Shown piece by piece: positions 17,201-26,541 of a stretch of 64,000 nt of DNA (position 1 is its first letter; each line of letters starts with the position of its first letter). The position numbers and the translations under genes are program-made. Source of the DNA: Dongia rigui (lineage in GTDB: Bacteria > Pseudomonadota > Alphaproteobacteria > Dongiales > Dongiaceae); NCBI RefSeq assembly GCF_034044635.1, contig NZ_JAXCLX010000002.1, positions 186,001-250,000 of the forward strand. Reading direction: 5' to 3'. The notes under the pieces are model-generated. The model was not told the origin of the DNA. It did no database searches and saw nothing but the letters and a program-made list of their open reading frames with translations.

Positions 17201-20176
17201 ATGGCACGTCCGAACCAGCAGTCCAAATCGCCCGTTGAGGTGCCCCTGTATCTGCTGGGAGCGGGCGGCATCACGCTCCTTCTCATGCTGGTGATCGCGA
17301 CCTTTGCGTGGCACACCTATCGCGGCGCGCAGACGATCCTGCTGCAGACCTCGGACGAAACGACCCGCTACATCCGCGATACCTTGAGTGAAAAGGTGCA
17401 GCGCGTGCTGCTGCCGGCCCGCAACCAGATCACCCTGCTGGCCCACAGCGGATTTTCCAATGCCGATACCCTGGCGCGACGCCTTGATGAGATGCCGCTG
17501 GTGCTGGACGCACTCAACGAGAATCCGATCACGGACGCGATCTATATCGGGTATCCCAATGGCGAGTTCGTCCTGTTCCGCCCCTTGCGCGATGAAGCGA
17601 TGCGCCGGCAGATGAAGGCGCCGCCCAATGCCACCTTGCTGGTGCAGTCGATGACCCAGGATGCGGTAGGCACGATGCTCGGCGAATTTCGATACTTCGA
17701 CGCGGATCGCAAGCTGCTCGATGCCAGGTTCATGCCGAACTACAACTACGATCCGCGCACCCGGCCATGGTTTCAGTCGGCGTTCAAAGAGCAGGGCACG
17801 ATCCTGACTGAGCCCTATCTGTTCTTCACCACGAAATCGGTCGGGATAACGCTGGCCAGCAAATCGACCGACGGCGCCGTCATCGTGGCGCTGGACCTGA
17901 CCATTTCGTCGCTGGCCGAGGCGTTCAAAGACATCAACATCACGCCGTCCTCGGAACTGGCATTGGTTGGCCCCAGCGGGCAGGTGGTGGCCTATCGCGA
18001 CAGCGCCAAGATGCTGGCGCTGCAGGCCGATGGTTCGGTCCGGTTGGTGAGCCTGGCGGAGCTCAAGGTCCCGGCGCTCGAGCGTGCCGGTGAACTCATT
18101 GGTACAGCGCGGGCGCGGTCCGTGGCCGAAATTGACGGACGTCGCTGGCAATTGTCCATGACGCGGATTCCGATCGAGGGCACCAAAGGCATCGACATGC
18201 TGATTGCGGTGCCTGAAGACGAACTGTTTGCGGGTGCGCGTGAAATTGTCGGGAAGCAGATCACAATGGCTCTGCTCATCTTGATCGCCGCCATCCTGCT
18301 GGGTTGGCTGGGCACGCGATTGCTGGTGAAGCCGATAAACCGCCTGGTTCGCGAGACGAAGGCGATCGCCTCTTTCGATCTGGAACAGGACGTCAATGTT
18401 CGCGCATCCATCAGCGAAGTGGCCGATCTGGCGCGCTCACTCAACAAGCTGAAACGGACATTGCGCAAGTTCATGGGCATCGGTCATGCCTTGGGCGCCG
18501 AGCGGGACCTCAAGTCCTTGCTGGATTTGGTGCTGCGCGAGACCATTGACCTGGTCGAAAGTGACGGTGGTGCCATCTACCTGCTGAATGAAGAAGCCAA
18601 GGTCATGCATCCCGAGATCGTGTTCTGGCATCACGCGCATGTCGGCGAGACGCGGGTGGCGCCACTCGACATGGGCGAAAGCGGCTTGCAAAGCGAGATC
18701 AGCGCCATATTGCATGACGGTCGCATCGGGCAGATCGAGCGGCGCATGGAATACAACGAACTCGAGGAATTCGGCCTCCGGGATCTGGTCGAGCGGGAGA
18801 ATGCCCATCGCCTCGCTCTGCTGATCGTGCCATTGTTCAATCGCAAGCAGCAAGTGCTCGGTGTCCAGATCCTGGTGAAGACGCGTGGCGAAGCAGACGG
18901 CGCCTGGTCGCCGAGCAACCGCCTCATTGAACTGGTACGCGCCGTCGGCGCATCGGCCGGCATCGCCATCGAGAACAAGCAGTTGCTGCAGGCGCAGAAG
19001 GAACTGATGGATGCGCTGATCAAGCTCGTTGCCGGCGCAATCGACGCCAAGTCGAGCTATACCGGTGGACATTGTGCGCGCGTGCCGGCGCTGACCAGGA
19101 TGCTGGCCGAGGCGACCTGCGCCGAAAAGACCGGACCCTTCGCGGAATTCGATCTGTCGGCGGAGGAATGGGAGGCGGTCGAGATCGGGTCGTGGCTGCA
19201 TGATTGCGGCAAGGTCACGACGCCGGAATATGTGGTCGACAAGGCAACGAAGCTGGAGACGATCTATGATCGCATCCACGAGGTTCGAATGCGTTTCGAG
19301 GTACTCAAGCGCGATGCCGAGATCGCCTATTGGCAGGGGAGGGCCGAAGGCGGCGACGAGGCATCGTTGCGATCCGAAATGGTGGCGAGGCAGCGCCAGC
19401 TCGACGACGATTTCGCTTTCGTCGCCTCCTGCAATGAGGGCGGCGAGTTCATGGATCCCGCCAAGATCGAGCGCATCAAGACGATCGCCAGCAAGGTGTG
19501 GCGCCGGACGATCAGTAATCGCCAGGGCCTGTCCTATGAAGAGAAGAAACGCATGGACCGGACGCTTGAGCCGGCCCTGCCGGTCGAGGAGCCATTGCTC
19601 GCCGATCGCGAGGATCACATCTCGCCGCTGGAGCCGCGCGACTTGATCACGCCGGACAATCCCTGGGGTTTCCAGCTCAACGTGCCCAAATACAAGATGA
19701 ACCGCGGCGAGGTCTATAATCTGTGCATCGGTCGCGGTACGCTCACCGAAGAAGAGCGATACCGAATCAACGATCACATCTCGCAGACGATTGTGATGCT
19801 GCAAAGCCTGCCGCTACCCAAACATCTGCGGGCTGTGCCGGAGATCGCTGGTGGCCATCACGAAAAGATGGATGGCACCGGCTATCCCAGACGCCTGAAG
19901 CGAGACGAGATGTCGCCGGTTGCTCGCATGATGGCGATTGCCGATGTATTCGAGGCGCTGACCGCCGCCGACCGGCCTTACAAGAAAGCGAAGAAGCTCA
20001 GCGAAGCGATCAAGATCATGGGTTTCATGAAGAAGGAAAACCATCTAGATCCGGACCTGCTCGACATCTTCCTGCGCCATCAGGTGTGGAAGCGCTATGC
20101 CGAGGAATTCCTGGAAGCGGATCAGATTGACATGCCGGATCTCGATTTCGTCCTGAACATAAAGCCAGCGGCCTGA
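17201..20176 (+). CDS. Membrane Cache-HAMP-GAF-HD-GYP phosphodiesterase-like receptor
   Basis: A 991-residue inner-membrane receptor. It has a first membrane helix at about 18-38, a periplasmic Cache-type sensor to about 345, a second helix at 350-372, HAMP (about 372-425), GAF (about 430-600) and a C-terminal HD-GYP domain. The HD motif is in WLHDCGKV and the GYP motif is HHEKMDGTGYP, followed by ARMMAIADVFEALTAADRPYKKA, so cyclic-di-GMP hydrolysis is plausible. About 150 residues rich in charged helix are inserted between the HD motif and the LTEEERYRINDH helix. It is co-oriented with the binding-protein gene. Confidence 0.87.
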   Translation: MARPNQQSKSPVEVPLYLLGAGGITLLLMLVIATFAWHTYRGAQTILLQTSDETTRYIRDTLSEKVQRVLLPARNQITLLAHSGFSNADTLARRLDEMPLVLDALNENPITDAIYIGYPNGEFVLFRPLRDEAMRRQMKAPPNATLLVQSMTQDAVGTMLGEFRYFDADRKLLDARFMPNYNYDPRTRPWFQSAFKEQGTILTEPYLFFTTKSVGITLASKSTDGAVIVALDLTISSLAEAFKDINITPSSELALVGPSGQVVAYRDSAKMLALQADGSVRLVSLAELKVPALERAGELIGTARARSVAEIDGRRWQLSMTRIPIEGTKGIDMLIAVPEDELFAGAREIVGKQITMALLILIAAILLGWLGTRLLVKPINRLVRETKAIASFDLEQDVNVRASISEVADLARSLNKLKRTLRKFMGIGHALGAERDLKSLLDLVLRETIDLVESDGGAIYLLNEEAKVMHPEIVFWHHAHVGETRVAPLDMGESGLQSEISAILHDGRIGQIERRMEYNELEEFGLRDLVERENAHRLALLIVPLFNRKQQVLGVQILVKTRGEADGAWSPSNRLIELVRAVGASAGIAIENKQLLQAQKELMDALIKLVAGAIDAKSSYTGGHCARVPALTRMLAEATCAEKTGPFAEFDLSAEEWEAVEIGSWLHDCGKVTTPEYVVDKATKLETIYDRIHEVRMRFEVLKRDAEIAYWQGRAEGGDEASLRSEMVARQRQLDDDFAFVASCNEGGEFMDPAKIERIKTIASKVWRRTISNRQGLSYEEKKRMDRTLEPALPVEEPLLADREDHISPLEPRDLITPDNPWGFQLNVPKYKMNRGEVYNLCIGRGTLTEEERYRINDHISQTIVMLQSLPLPKHLRAVPEIAGGHHEKMDGTGYPRRLKRDEMSPVARMMAIADVFEALTAADRPYKKAKKLSEAIKIMGFMKKENHLDPDLLDIFLRHQVWKRYAEEFLEADQIDMPDLDFVLNIKPAA

Positions 20177-20198
20177 CACCGCGAGCTACAAAAGAAAA

Positions 20199-20224
20199 CG
20201 CCGGCCGATGGATATCGGCCGGCG
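20199..20224 (-). terminator. Rho-independent terminator of the helicase gene
   Basis: CGCCGGCCGAT (20199-20209) and ATCGGCCGGCG (20214-20224) form an 11-bp perfect stem with a four-base loop. On the minus strand it is followed by TTTTCTTTTG, so it mainly ends the DEAD-box transcript and may also stop the convergent HD-GYP gene. Confidence 0.82.
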
Positions 20225-20251
20225 TCGCTTCGAAAACGTGATTTTGTAGGA

Positions 20252-22075
20252 TTAGCCGCGCGGCTGGCTCTTACCGGCACGGTGCGGGCGCTGGCCGGCG
20301 CCCTGGCCACCCGGCTGACCGCCGCCTTGGCGGACGCGCGGGGCTTGACCGCGGCCGTCCTGTTCGGCGCGGGCGCGGTAATCGATGCGGCGATGCTCGC
20401 CATCGGGGCGAACCGGCTTCTGCTGGTTGTCGCCACGATGCTGACGGGTAGCCGCCATCCGGCGCTCGGCCTCGAAGCGGCTTTCACCATCGTGCTGATG
20501 GCCACGCTCATCGCGATGGCTGCCTTCATGGCGGTGGCCGCGGTCGTCACGATGCGGTCGCTCTGCCCGGCTTTCATCGCGGCGCGGACGATCGGCACGC
20601 TGTTCAGCTTGGCGCACGGGAGGCTGGTTGTGGCTGCGATCTTGGCGCGCCTCGCCACGGGGCTGGGTGCTGCGGGTGCGCTTTTCGCCCAAGGACTTCT
20701 CGCCCTGGCGTTTCGCGTCGCGGTTGCCGTCCTGGCGATTGCGGTCGCGGCGCTGTTCGCCACCGCGCTGGTCGCGACCGCGTTGGCCGCCGCGGCCGCT
20801 GCCCCGACGCTCGCCATTGCGAGCCTGGTCCATTTCGCGCGATTCGCGGATGTTCTGGGCGCGCTGCAGGGTGATCTGCTCGCCACCTTCGGCATCAGAC
20901 CCAACCGCCAACGGATGATCGTCGACCACGGGGATCTTCATGCGCACAATCTTTTCGATGTCGCGCAGCAGGCTGCGCTCTTCACCGTCGCACAGGCTGA
21001 TGGCGATGCCGGTGGCACCGGCCCGCGCCGTGCGACCGATACGGTGGACATAGCTTTCCGGTTCCAGCGGCAGGTCGAAATTGACGACATGGCTGATGTT
21101 GTCGATGTCGATGCCGCGGGCGGCGATATCGGTGGCGACCAGCACCTTGACCGCGCCGGTGCGGAAGGCGTTGAGCGCGATCTGGCGGGCGTTCTGGCCC
21201 TTGTTGCCGTGGATCGCGGCGCTGGAGAAGCCATCGCGCTCCAGATTCTCGGCCACACGGTCGGCACCGCGCTTGGTGCGGGTGAAGACGATCGTGCGCG
21301 TCACGTCCGCAGACGCCAGCAGATTGCTGAGCAGCTTCCGCTTGTTGGTACGGGAAACCATATAGACGATCTGGTCGATGCGCTCGGCGGTGGTCGATTG
21401 CGGCACGACTTCGACACGCTTGGGTTTGGTCAGCAGGCTCTGCGCCAGATCGGACACGTCATTCGGCATGGTGGCCGAGAACAGCAGCGTCTGGCGGCGG
21501 GCCGGCAGGAAGCCGACGATTTTCTTGATGTCGCGGATGAAACCCATGTCGAGCATGCGGTCGGCTTCATCGAGGACGAAGAACTCAACCGAGGTCAGCG
21601 TAATGTGACCCTGGTTCATGAGATCGAGCAACCGGCCCGGCGTCGCGACAACGAGGTCGATGCCACGGCGCATGGTGTTGACCTGCGGCATCTGACCGAC
21701 GCCGCCGAAAATGACGGTCGAGCGCAGCGGCAGATGACGGCCATAGGTCTTGATGCTGTCGTTGATCTGGACGGCGAGTTCACGCGTCGGCGTCAAAATC
21801 AGCGCGCGCATCGATTTAGGCTGTGGCTGCTTGCGATTGGCCATCATGCGCTGGAGCATGGGCAGGGTAAAAGCAGCGGTCTTGCCCGTGCCGGTTTGGG
21901 CGAGGCCCAACAGGTCATGGCCTTCGAGCAGTGCGGGGATCGACTGCGCCTGGATCGGCGTCGGCTTGGTGTAGCCGGATTCGGTCACTGCCTGCATCAG
22001 CGGCTCGACCAGATTGAGGGAGGCGAAATCCGCCAGAACGTTCGTGGCGGGGGTGGTTTCGGTAAGCGTATTCAA
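20252..22075 (-). CDS. DEAD-box ATP-dependent RNA helicase (RhlE-like) with RGG-rich tail
   Basis: Unwinds RNA duplexes, typically in ribosome assembly, mRNA decay or cold adaptation. Motifs are in order: Q motif, [45 protein letters not shown] and [10 protein letters not shown]. After about residue 410 comes a tail of roughly 190 residues rich in Arg, Gly, Asp, His and Gln, disordered and RNA-binding in character. The TTG at 22075 is chosen because AAGGA lies nine bases upstream and the family homology starts soon after; the open frame upstream lacks homology. A leader of some 210 bases precedes it. Confidence 0.88.
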   Translation of the reverse strand: MNTLTETTPATNVLADFASLNLVEPLMQAVTESGYTKPTPIQAQSIPALLEGHDLLGLAQTGTGKTAAFTLPMLQRMMANRKQPQPKSMRALILTPTRELAVQINDSIKTYGRHLPLRSTVIFGGVGQMPQVNTMRRGIDLVVATPGRLLDLMNQGHITLTSVEFFVLDEADRMLDMGFIRDIKKIVGFLPARRQTLLFSATMPNDVSDLAQSLLTKPKRVEVVPQSTTAERIDQIVYMVSRTNKRKLLSNLLASADVTRTIVFTRTKRGADRVAENLERDGFSSAAIHGNKGQNARQIALNAFRTGAVKVLVATDIAARGIDIDNISHVVNFDLPLEPESYVHRIGRTARAGATGIAISLCDGEERSLLRDIEKIVRMKIPVVDDHPLAVGSDAEGGEQITLQRAQNIRESREMDQARNGERRGSGRGGQRGRDQRGGEQRRDRNRQDGNRDAKRQGEKSLGEKRTRSTQPRGEARQDRSHNQPPVRQAEQRADRPRRDESRAERPHRDDRGHRHEGSHRDERGHQHDGESRFEAERRMAATRQHRGDNQQKPVRPDGEHRRIDYRARAEQDGRGQAPRVRQGGGQPGGQGAGQRPHRAGKSQPRG

Positions 22076-22406
22076 TGCCTGAAATCCTTTTCGGCAGTTG
22101 GTGTCATGCCGCAAGGTCTTGCGCTCGCACCATAAGGGCGCGGCAGGCAAATAGCCGGCGGGCGAACCCAAGGCGCGCCTGCTCAGGAATCTATGACGTG
22201 GGAATATGTATCTCGGGACGGACGCCGAAAAAGTGGCCGCGTGGAGCGGTCCAAGCCAGGGCGTAAGCGCGCAGTCCGCAAGAATTGCGAGAGAGATATG
22301 GAGCGAACCGCTGCTTAAGTCAAGGCGTTTGACGTATTAACCGACCCATACAGGGGCAACGCATCCCGCATGACCGGCAAAAATCGTTGCTGATTCAAAC
22401 CGTTAC
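22076..22406. other. Intergenic region, helicase leader and spacer
   Basis: No convincing gene is seen. The stretch holds the long leader and putative promoter of the helicase gene and, from about 22330 to 22406, the spacer to the end of the papain-like gene on the same strand. No terminator with a T-run is obvious in the spacer. Confidence 0.5.
22295..22323 (-). promoter_or_regulatory. Probable sigma-70 promoter of the helicase gene
   Basis: On the minus strand TTGACT (22323-22318) is separated by exactly 17 bases from CATATC (22300-22295). Initiation near 22288 would give an untranslated leader of about 210 bases, common for auto-regulated DEAD-box genes. Confidence 0.4.
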
Positions 22407-23099
22407 TCAATCCGGCTTGATCTTCCAAAGGGTCGCTGACCATTTCAGAAAAGATTGGAAATCGGCGTAGCCGATCAGGTATTGGCCGCTCTGGTCACGT
22501 ACCTTGCCGCCAAACTCGAGATAGGGGTTCTGCGTTGCCAGATAAACCTTGGGATCATTGATGATGAGCTGAAGGTTGTCGGGACCGCCGTCAAAGCCGA
22601 CGATAAGCACGGCGCGCTTCTCGGCCTTTGTCTCGCCCTCATTGGGGGCCGGTTCGATTTGCACCAGAACCGGTCGCTCGAACTTGATCTCCTGGATGAT
22701 GTCCTGCGGCGGGATCGTCTTGGCCTCTTCCCAGCGCATGGCGATCGGCAATTCGCCAAAGGATTCGTGAGCAAATTGCGGATAGCCTTTGACGATGCGG
22801 CTCACCGCTGTGAACTCGCTCTCATCCGGCGCCTTGTAGCAGTTCGGGGTGCCGGTCAGGAAATAAGCGAGGCTGCATTGCATGTCGCCAGGTCCGGTAT
22901 TGGGCACGTCGTAATAGACCATGATCATTTCGGCGACACTGGCCCAGGCCTGGCCGGGGCCTGTTTCGGGCGCAGGGTCGATGTCGAGCAGGCTTTCCGC
23001 GCAGGCGGGCGCTGCCCAGCCGAGGCTGCCGGCGATCATTGCGGCGCAGGCAGCCGTCTTCAACCCATTCACCCACGACCCACTATCGAGGCGCGCCAT
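22407..23099 (-). CDS. Exported papain-like (C39/AvrRpt2-type) protein lacking catalytic residues
   Basis: A 230-residue protein with a signal peptide (cleavage near PACA-ES, residue 34). The mature part has the layout of small papain-fold peptidases: a helix like the CWAA-x3-M-x3-YY helix of that group reads QAWASVAEMIMVYY, and a later strand pair reads RPVLVQI...KRAVLIVGFD...INDP. The catalytic Cys is replaced by Ala51 and the His by Arg162, while Asp182 remains. If the family call is right, this is a pseudoenzyme that binds rather than cuts. The ATG at 23099 follows GGGGAGA. Confidence 0.6.
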   Translation of the reverse strand: MARLDSGSWVNGLKTAACAAMIAGSLGWAAPACAESLLDIDPAPETGPGQAWASVAEMIMVYYDVPNTGPGDMQCSLAYFLTGTPNCYKAPDESEFTAVSRIVKGYPQFAHESFGELPIAMRWEEAKTIPPQDIIQEIKFERPVLVQIEPAPNEGETKAEKRAVLIVGFDGGPDNLQLIINDPKVYLATQNPYLEFGGKVRDQSGQYLIGYADFQSFLKWSATLWKIKPD

Positions 23100-23333
23100 A
23101 CCGGAATCTCCCCTGGAAGATGAACTCTGTCCCCAGTCGGCATTCTTGCCGCCTTGGTGGGGGCAGGGCAAGTCCGGGGGTGCCAAATTGGCCGACAAAT
23201 GCCGGTGCGAAAGGCTTCCGCGCCGCGAAAGTTCCCTGACGCCGGGCGAAATGTGGGTTCTCTTGTTGCCGAGTTGACAATGTCGGCGGCTCTGGCGCAT
23301 GCATGGGCGCCATTTACTGGGAGCTGTTCCGTT

Positions 23334-24851
23334 ATGAAACTCGACAAAGTGCTGAAGTCGCTTGGCCTTGACGGCAAAGCGCTGAAAAAGGGCGACCTCA
23401 TCGTTCGCTCGCCCATCACCGGGGGCGAAGTTGCCCGCCTTGTGTGCGACGACGCCAAGGGTGCCGCGAAGAAGATCGGGAAGGCCCAGGCGGCGTTTCT
23501 TGCCTGGCGCCAGGTGCCGGCACCCAAGCGCGGCGAGCTCGTGCGCTTGCTCGGCGAAGAACTGCGCGCCCACAAGGCAGCGCTCGGTGAACTGGTGTCG
23601 ATCGAAGCCGGCAAGATCACGACCGAAGGTCTGGGTGAAGTGCAGGAGATGATCGACATCTGCGACTTCGCGGTCGGTCTGTCGCGCCAACTCTACGGCC
23701 TCACCATTGCCTCGGAACGTCCTGGCCATCGCATGGCGGAAACCTGGCATCCGCTGGGGGTCGTCGGTGTCATCACCGCTTTCAATTTCCCCGTCGCGGT
23801 CTGGTCGTGGAACACGGCGCTGGCGCTGGTTGCCGGCAATTCGGTGGTGTGGAAGCCCAGCGAGAAGACACCGCTCACCGCCCTTGCCAGCGCCAAGATC
23901 TTCGGCAAGGCGGCGGCCCGCTTTGCCAAGGAAACCGGCACGGCGATCCCCGATGGCTTGCTTGAAGTTCTCATCGGCGCCCGCGAAGTGGGCGAAGTCA
24001 TGGTCGACGATCCGCGCGTGGCATTGGTCTCGGCCACCGGGTCGACGCGCATGGGCCGCGAAGTGGCGCCGCGGGTCGCCAAGCGTTTCGGGCGTTCGCT
24101 GCTTGAGCTTGGTGGCAACAACGCGATGATCGTCTGCCCGTCGGCGGATTTGAAGCTGGCCGAGCGCGCGATCCTGTTCAGCGCGGTCGGCACGGCCGGT
24201 CAGCGCTGCACGAGCTTGCGCCGTCTCATCGTCCACGAGGAGATCTATGGCAAGTTGCTGCCGCGCTTGAAGAAGCTCTACGGCCAGGTGCCGGTGGGCA
24301 ATCCACTGGAAGGTAAGGCTCTGATCGGTCCGCTGATCGATGCGGCCGCCTTCGAGGCGATGCAGAACGCGCTGAAACAGGCCAAGGCCGAGGGCGGCAA
24401 GGTGACGGGCGGCGAGCGCGTCAGCGTTGCCGGCTGCTCGGGCGGCTATTACGTGAAGCCCGCCATCGTCGAACTTGCGAAGCAGAGCCCGGTGATGACG
24501 CACGAGACCTTCGCGCCGATCCTTTATGTCGTGAAGTACAAGACGCTCGCTGAGGCGATCCAGCTGCAGAACGACGTGCCGCAGGGGCTTTCGTCCTGCA
24601 TCTTCACCCGCGACGTGCGCGAGGCTGAGCTGTTCACCTCGGCGACCGGTTCCGATTGCGGCATCGCCAACGTCAACATCGGCCCGTCCGGCGCTGAAAT
24701 TGGCGGTGCCTTCGGCGGCGAAAAGGAAACCGGCGGCGGGCGCGAGAGCGGCTCGGATGCGTGGAAGGCCTATATGCGCCGTGCCACCAACACCATCAAC
24801 TACTCCGACCAGTTGCCGCTGGCCCAGGGCGTGAAGTTCGATATCGGCTAA
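23334..24851 (+). CDS. amaB: Aldehyde dehydrogenase, ALDH7/AmaB type (piperideine-6-carboxylate dehydrogenase)
   Basis: Oxidises alpha-aminoadipic semialdehyde (or its cyclic form) to aminoadipate in lysine catabolism, by family analogy. The 505-residue protein has FNFPVAVWSWN (cofactor), the catalytic Glu in LELGGNN and the nucleophile Cys in GTAGQRCTS. GGEKETGGGRESGSDAW and RRATNTINYS at the C-terminus are ALDH7 hallmarks. ATG 23334 follows GGGAG; an open frame continues 180 bases upstream without homology. No other lysine-degradation genes are in the window, so the substrate is by homology only. Confidence 0.83.
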   Translation: MKLDKVLKSLGLDGKALKKGDLIVRSPITGGEVARLVCDDAKGAAKKIGKAQAAFLAWRQVPAPKRGELVRLLGEELRAHKAALGELVSIEAGKITTEGLGEVQEMIDICDFAVGLSRQLYGLTIASERPGHRMAETWHPLGVVGVITAFNFPVAVWSWNTALALVAGNSVVWKPSEKTPLTALASAKIFGKAAARFAKETGTAIPDGLLEVLIGAREVGEVMVDDPRVALVSATGSTRMGREVAPRVAKRFGRSLLELGGNNAMIVCPSADLKLAERAILFSAVGTAGQRCTSLRRLIVHEEIYGKLLPRLKKLYGQVPVGNPLEGKALIGPLIDAAAFEAMQNALKQAKAEGGKVTGGERVSVAGCSGGYYVKPAIVELAKQSPVMTHETFAPILYVVKYKTLAEAIQLQNDVPQGLSSCIFTRDVREAELFTSATGSDCGIANVNIGPSGAEIGGAFGGEKETGGGRESGSDAWKAYMRRATNTINYSDQLPLAQGVKFDIG

Positions 24852-24878
24852 GGCCGGCCCGATCTGCAGAACGAGAGA

Positions 24879-24910
24879 CGGGGTGCCAGTGATGGCACCC
24901 CGTTTTGTTT
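24879..24910 (+). terminator. Rho-independent terminator after the ALDH7 gene
   Basis: CGGGGTGCCA (24879-24888) pairs perfectly with TGGCACCCCG (24893-24902), loop GTGA, followed by TTTTGTTTT. A textbook terminator; it may serve the convergent MFS gene less well. Confidence 0.9.
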
Positions 24911-26086
24911 TCAGTGCGCGATCACCCAGAGGCGTTCCAGGCGGCGGTGATAGGCCGTGACGAGCCCTACCGCGCCGCTCGCCAAGGCGAGGAATAGGAA
25001 GAGCCCGGTCGGTCCCCAAGCCTCCATCGCAAAACCAGCGCCGAGGGGCCCGAGTGCCGCGCCGATGCCGTTGACGAACAGCAGGGCGCCAGTCGTGGCC
25101 AGTGTGCAGCCGCCGCCCGTTCGTTCGTTGGCCGCACGGTCATTGGCGAGTGCCGCGCCGACGCCATAGATCGGCGCCATGATTGCGGTCAGCAAGCCGA
25201 TGAACATAACCAAGGTGATCATGCCGCCACCGGCGAAGAGCGCCATACCCGTACATAAGGCGATGCCGGAGAAGACGATGCCCTTGGCGACCGACAGCCG
25301 CTCGCGCACCCGGTCGGACAGGTGGCCGATGGGGAACTGTCCGGCAATGCCGGCAATCGCCGCCACGGTCAGCAGCAGCGACAGATCGCCATTGCCGAGG
25401 CCGGTCTCCACCGCATAGCTCGGCAGCAGGCCATGCAGCCCGCCATTGATGATGCCGGAGCCGAAGCAGATGGCGAGTGCTACCGGCGGCACGGCGCGGA
25501 AATGGGCGATGCTGAGTGCGCCATGCGACGGCACCGGCAATTCCGCCCGGCGTGACAACAGCACGGGCAAGGTGGTGAGGGCGATGAGCGCCCCGGCGAT
25601 GATGAAGCAGATGACGCCGCCGCTGCCTTCCGCCAGCACCGCGACGGGCGAGGCGCCGGCCGTGAGCCAGGATGCCGTCATATAGACGCTGTAGAGCCGG
25701 CCGCGATTGCCGCGGGAGGCCAGCACGTTGAGCAGGCTCTCGGCGATCGTGTAGATGCCGGCCATGGCGAAGCCGCACAGGGCAGAGAGCAGCAGCCAGA
25801 ATAGCACGTCGAACAAGACGGCATGCGCCACGAGACTCACCGCGGCGAGCAGGGCCAGCAGCGCAATCGTGCGCCGGGCACCGAGTTGCAGGATGAGGTG
25901 CCGGCAGATCTGCGTGCCGCCCAGATAGCCCACGGAATAGGCCGAGGCGACGATGCCGATCATCGATGTGGAGACGCCACCATCTTCGAGGCGCAGTGAG
26001 ATCAGCGGCGAGACCAGAGCCAGAGCCGTCTCGAAGCCGGCCACCGCGATGAGGGCGGGCAGGAACAAGAAGAGGGAGGTACGCAT
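24911..26086 (-). CDS. MFS transporter
   Basis: A 391-residue major facilitator with about twelve hydrophobic segments. The ATG at 26086 follows GGAG ten bases upstream; a longer open frame exists but has no membrane-protein character. The A-motif in the second half is GHLSDRVRERLSVAKG. It resembles small drug or metabolite exporters of the YcaD/Bcr kind, but the substrate cannot be predicted. A 41-codon ORF lies about 120 bases upstream on the same strand. Confidence 0.82.
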   Translation of the reverse strand: MRTSLFLFLPALIAVAGFETALALVSPLISLRLEDGGVSTSMIGIVASAYSVGYLGGTQICRHLILQLGARRTIALLALLAAVSLVAHAVLFDVLFWLLLSALCGFAMAGIYTIAESLLNVLASRGNRGRLYSVYMTASWLTAGASPVAVLAEGSGGVICFIIAGALIALTTLPVLLSRRAELPVPSHGALSIAHFRAVPPVALAICFGSGIINGGLHGLLPSYAVETGLGNGDLSLLLTVAAIAGIAGQFPIGHLSDRVRERLSVAKGIVFSGIALCTGMALFAGGGMITLVMFIGLLTAIMAPIYGVGAALANDRAANERTGGGCTLATTGALLFVNGIGAALGPLGAGFAMEAWGPTGLFLFLALASGAVGLVTAYHRRLERLWVIAH

Positions 26087-26204
26087 GATCGGAAACTCCG
26101 GTCGGCAGGCAAGCGACAACAGCGGGTGAAGCGGGCGCGCGCCGTGAGGCGCGGTCCGTTCAGGAACGTCATCAAGCTCTAAGGATGGCGGAAGGGTCGG
26201 AGCT

Positions 26205-26330
26205 CTAGCGTTCGATGTCGCCGCGTTCGAGCGGCCCGCTCGGCGGCAGATCCGGCAGCAAGACAAGCGCATGCCGCCCGAGCCAAAGCCCGGTCATGCG
26301 TAAATCGCCATGTCGCCGCGGATAGGTCAT
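26205..26330 (-). CDS. Putative 41-residue small protein upstream of the MFS gene
   Basis: A short ORF (start MTYPRRHGDLRMTGLWLGRH) with GAGGAACTCAG directly before the ATG, an excellent ribosome binding site. The middle LWLGRHALVLLPDLPP is mildly hydrophobic. It lies about 120 bases before the MFS start on the same strand and could be a leader ORF or an independent small protein. I do not recognise it. Confidence 0.35.
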   Translation of the reverse strand: MTYPRRHGDLRMTGLWLGRHALVLLPDLPPSGPLERGDIER

Positions 26331-26541
26331 CTGAGTTCCTCGTTAAGACCGGCAAGTTAGCGGCGGAGCGCTAATAAGTCAATAATAACAGCTATATGAA
26401 ACGCATTTCCTGAATGACGGTTCACTCGGACGGTGCGGAAAATCCAGCCGAGTGCAGCGCATTAGCATACTGTTCCTATTTTGTTCTTTACAAGAAGCGT
26501 AATTCATGTTACGTCTAATCCATAATTTTTCGGAGATTGGC

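Noticed and set aside
20282-22135. 617-codon plus-strand frame across the helicase gene
   Set aside because: Mirror of the helicase and its RGG tail; the minus strand has all DEAD-box motifs in order.
23100-25019. Continuation of the papain-like frame upstream through the ALDH7 region (870 codons in total)
   Set aside because: The part upstream of 23099 is antisense to amaB and shows no protein character; the signal peptide and GGGGAGA mark the real start.
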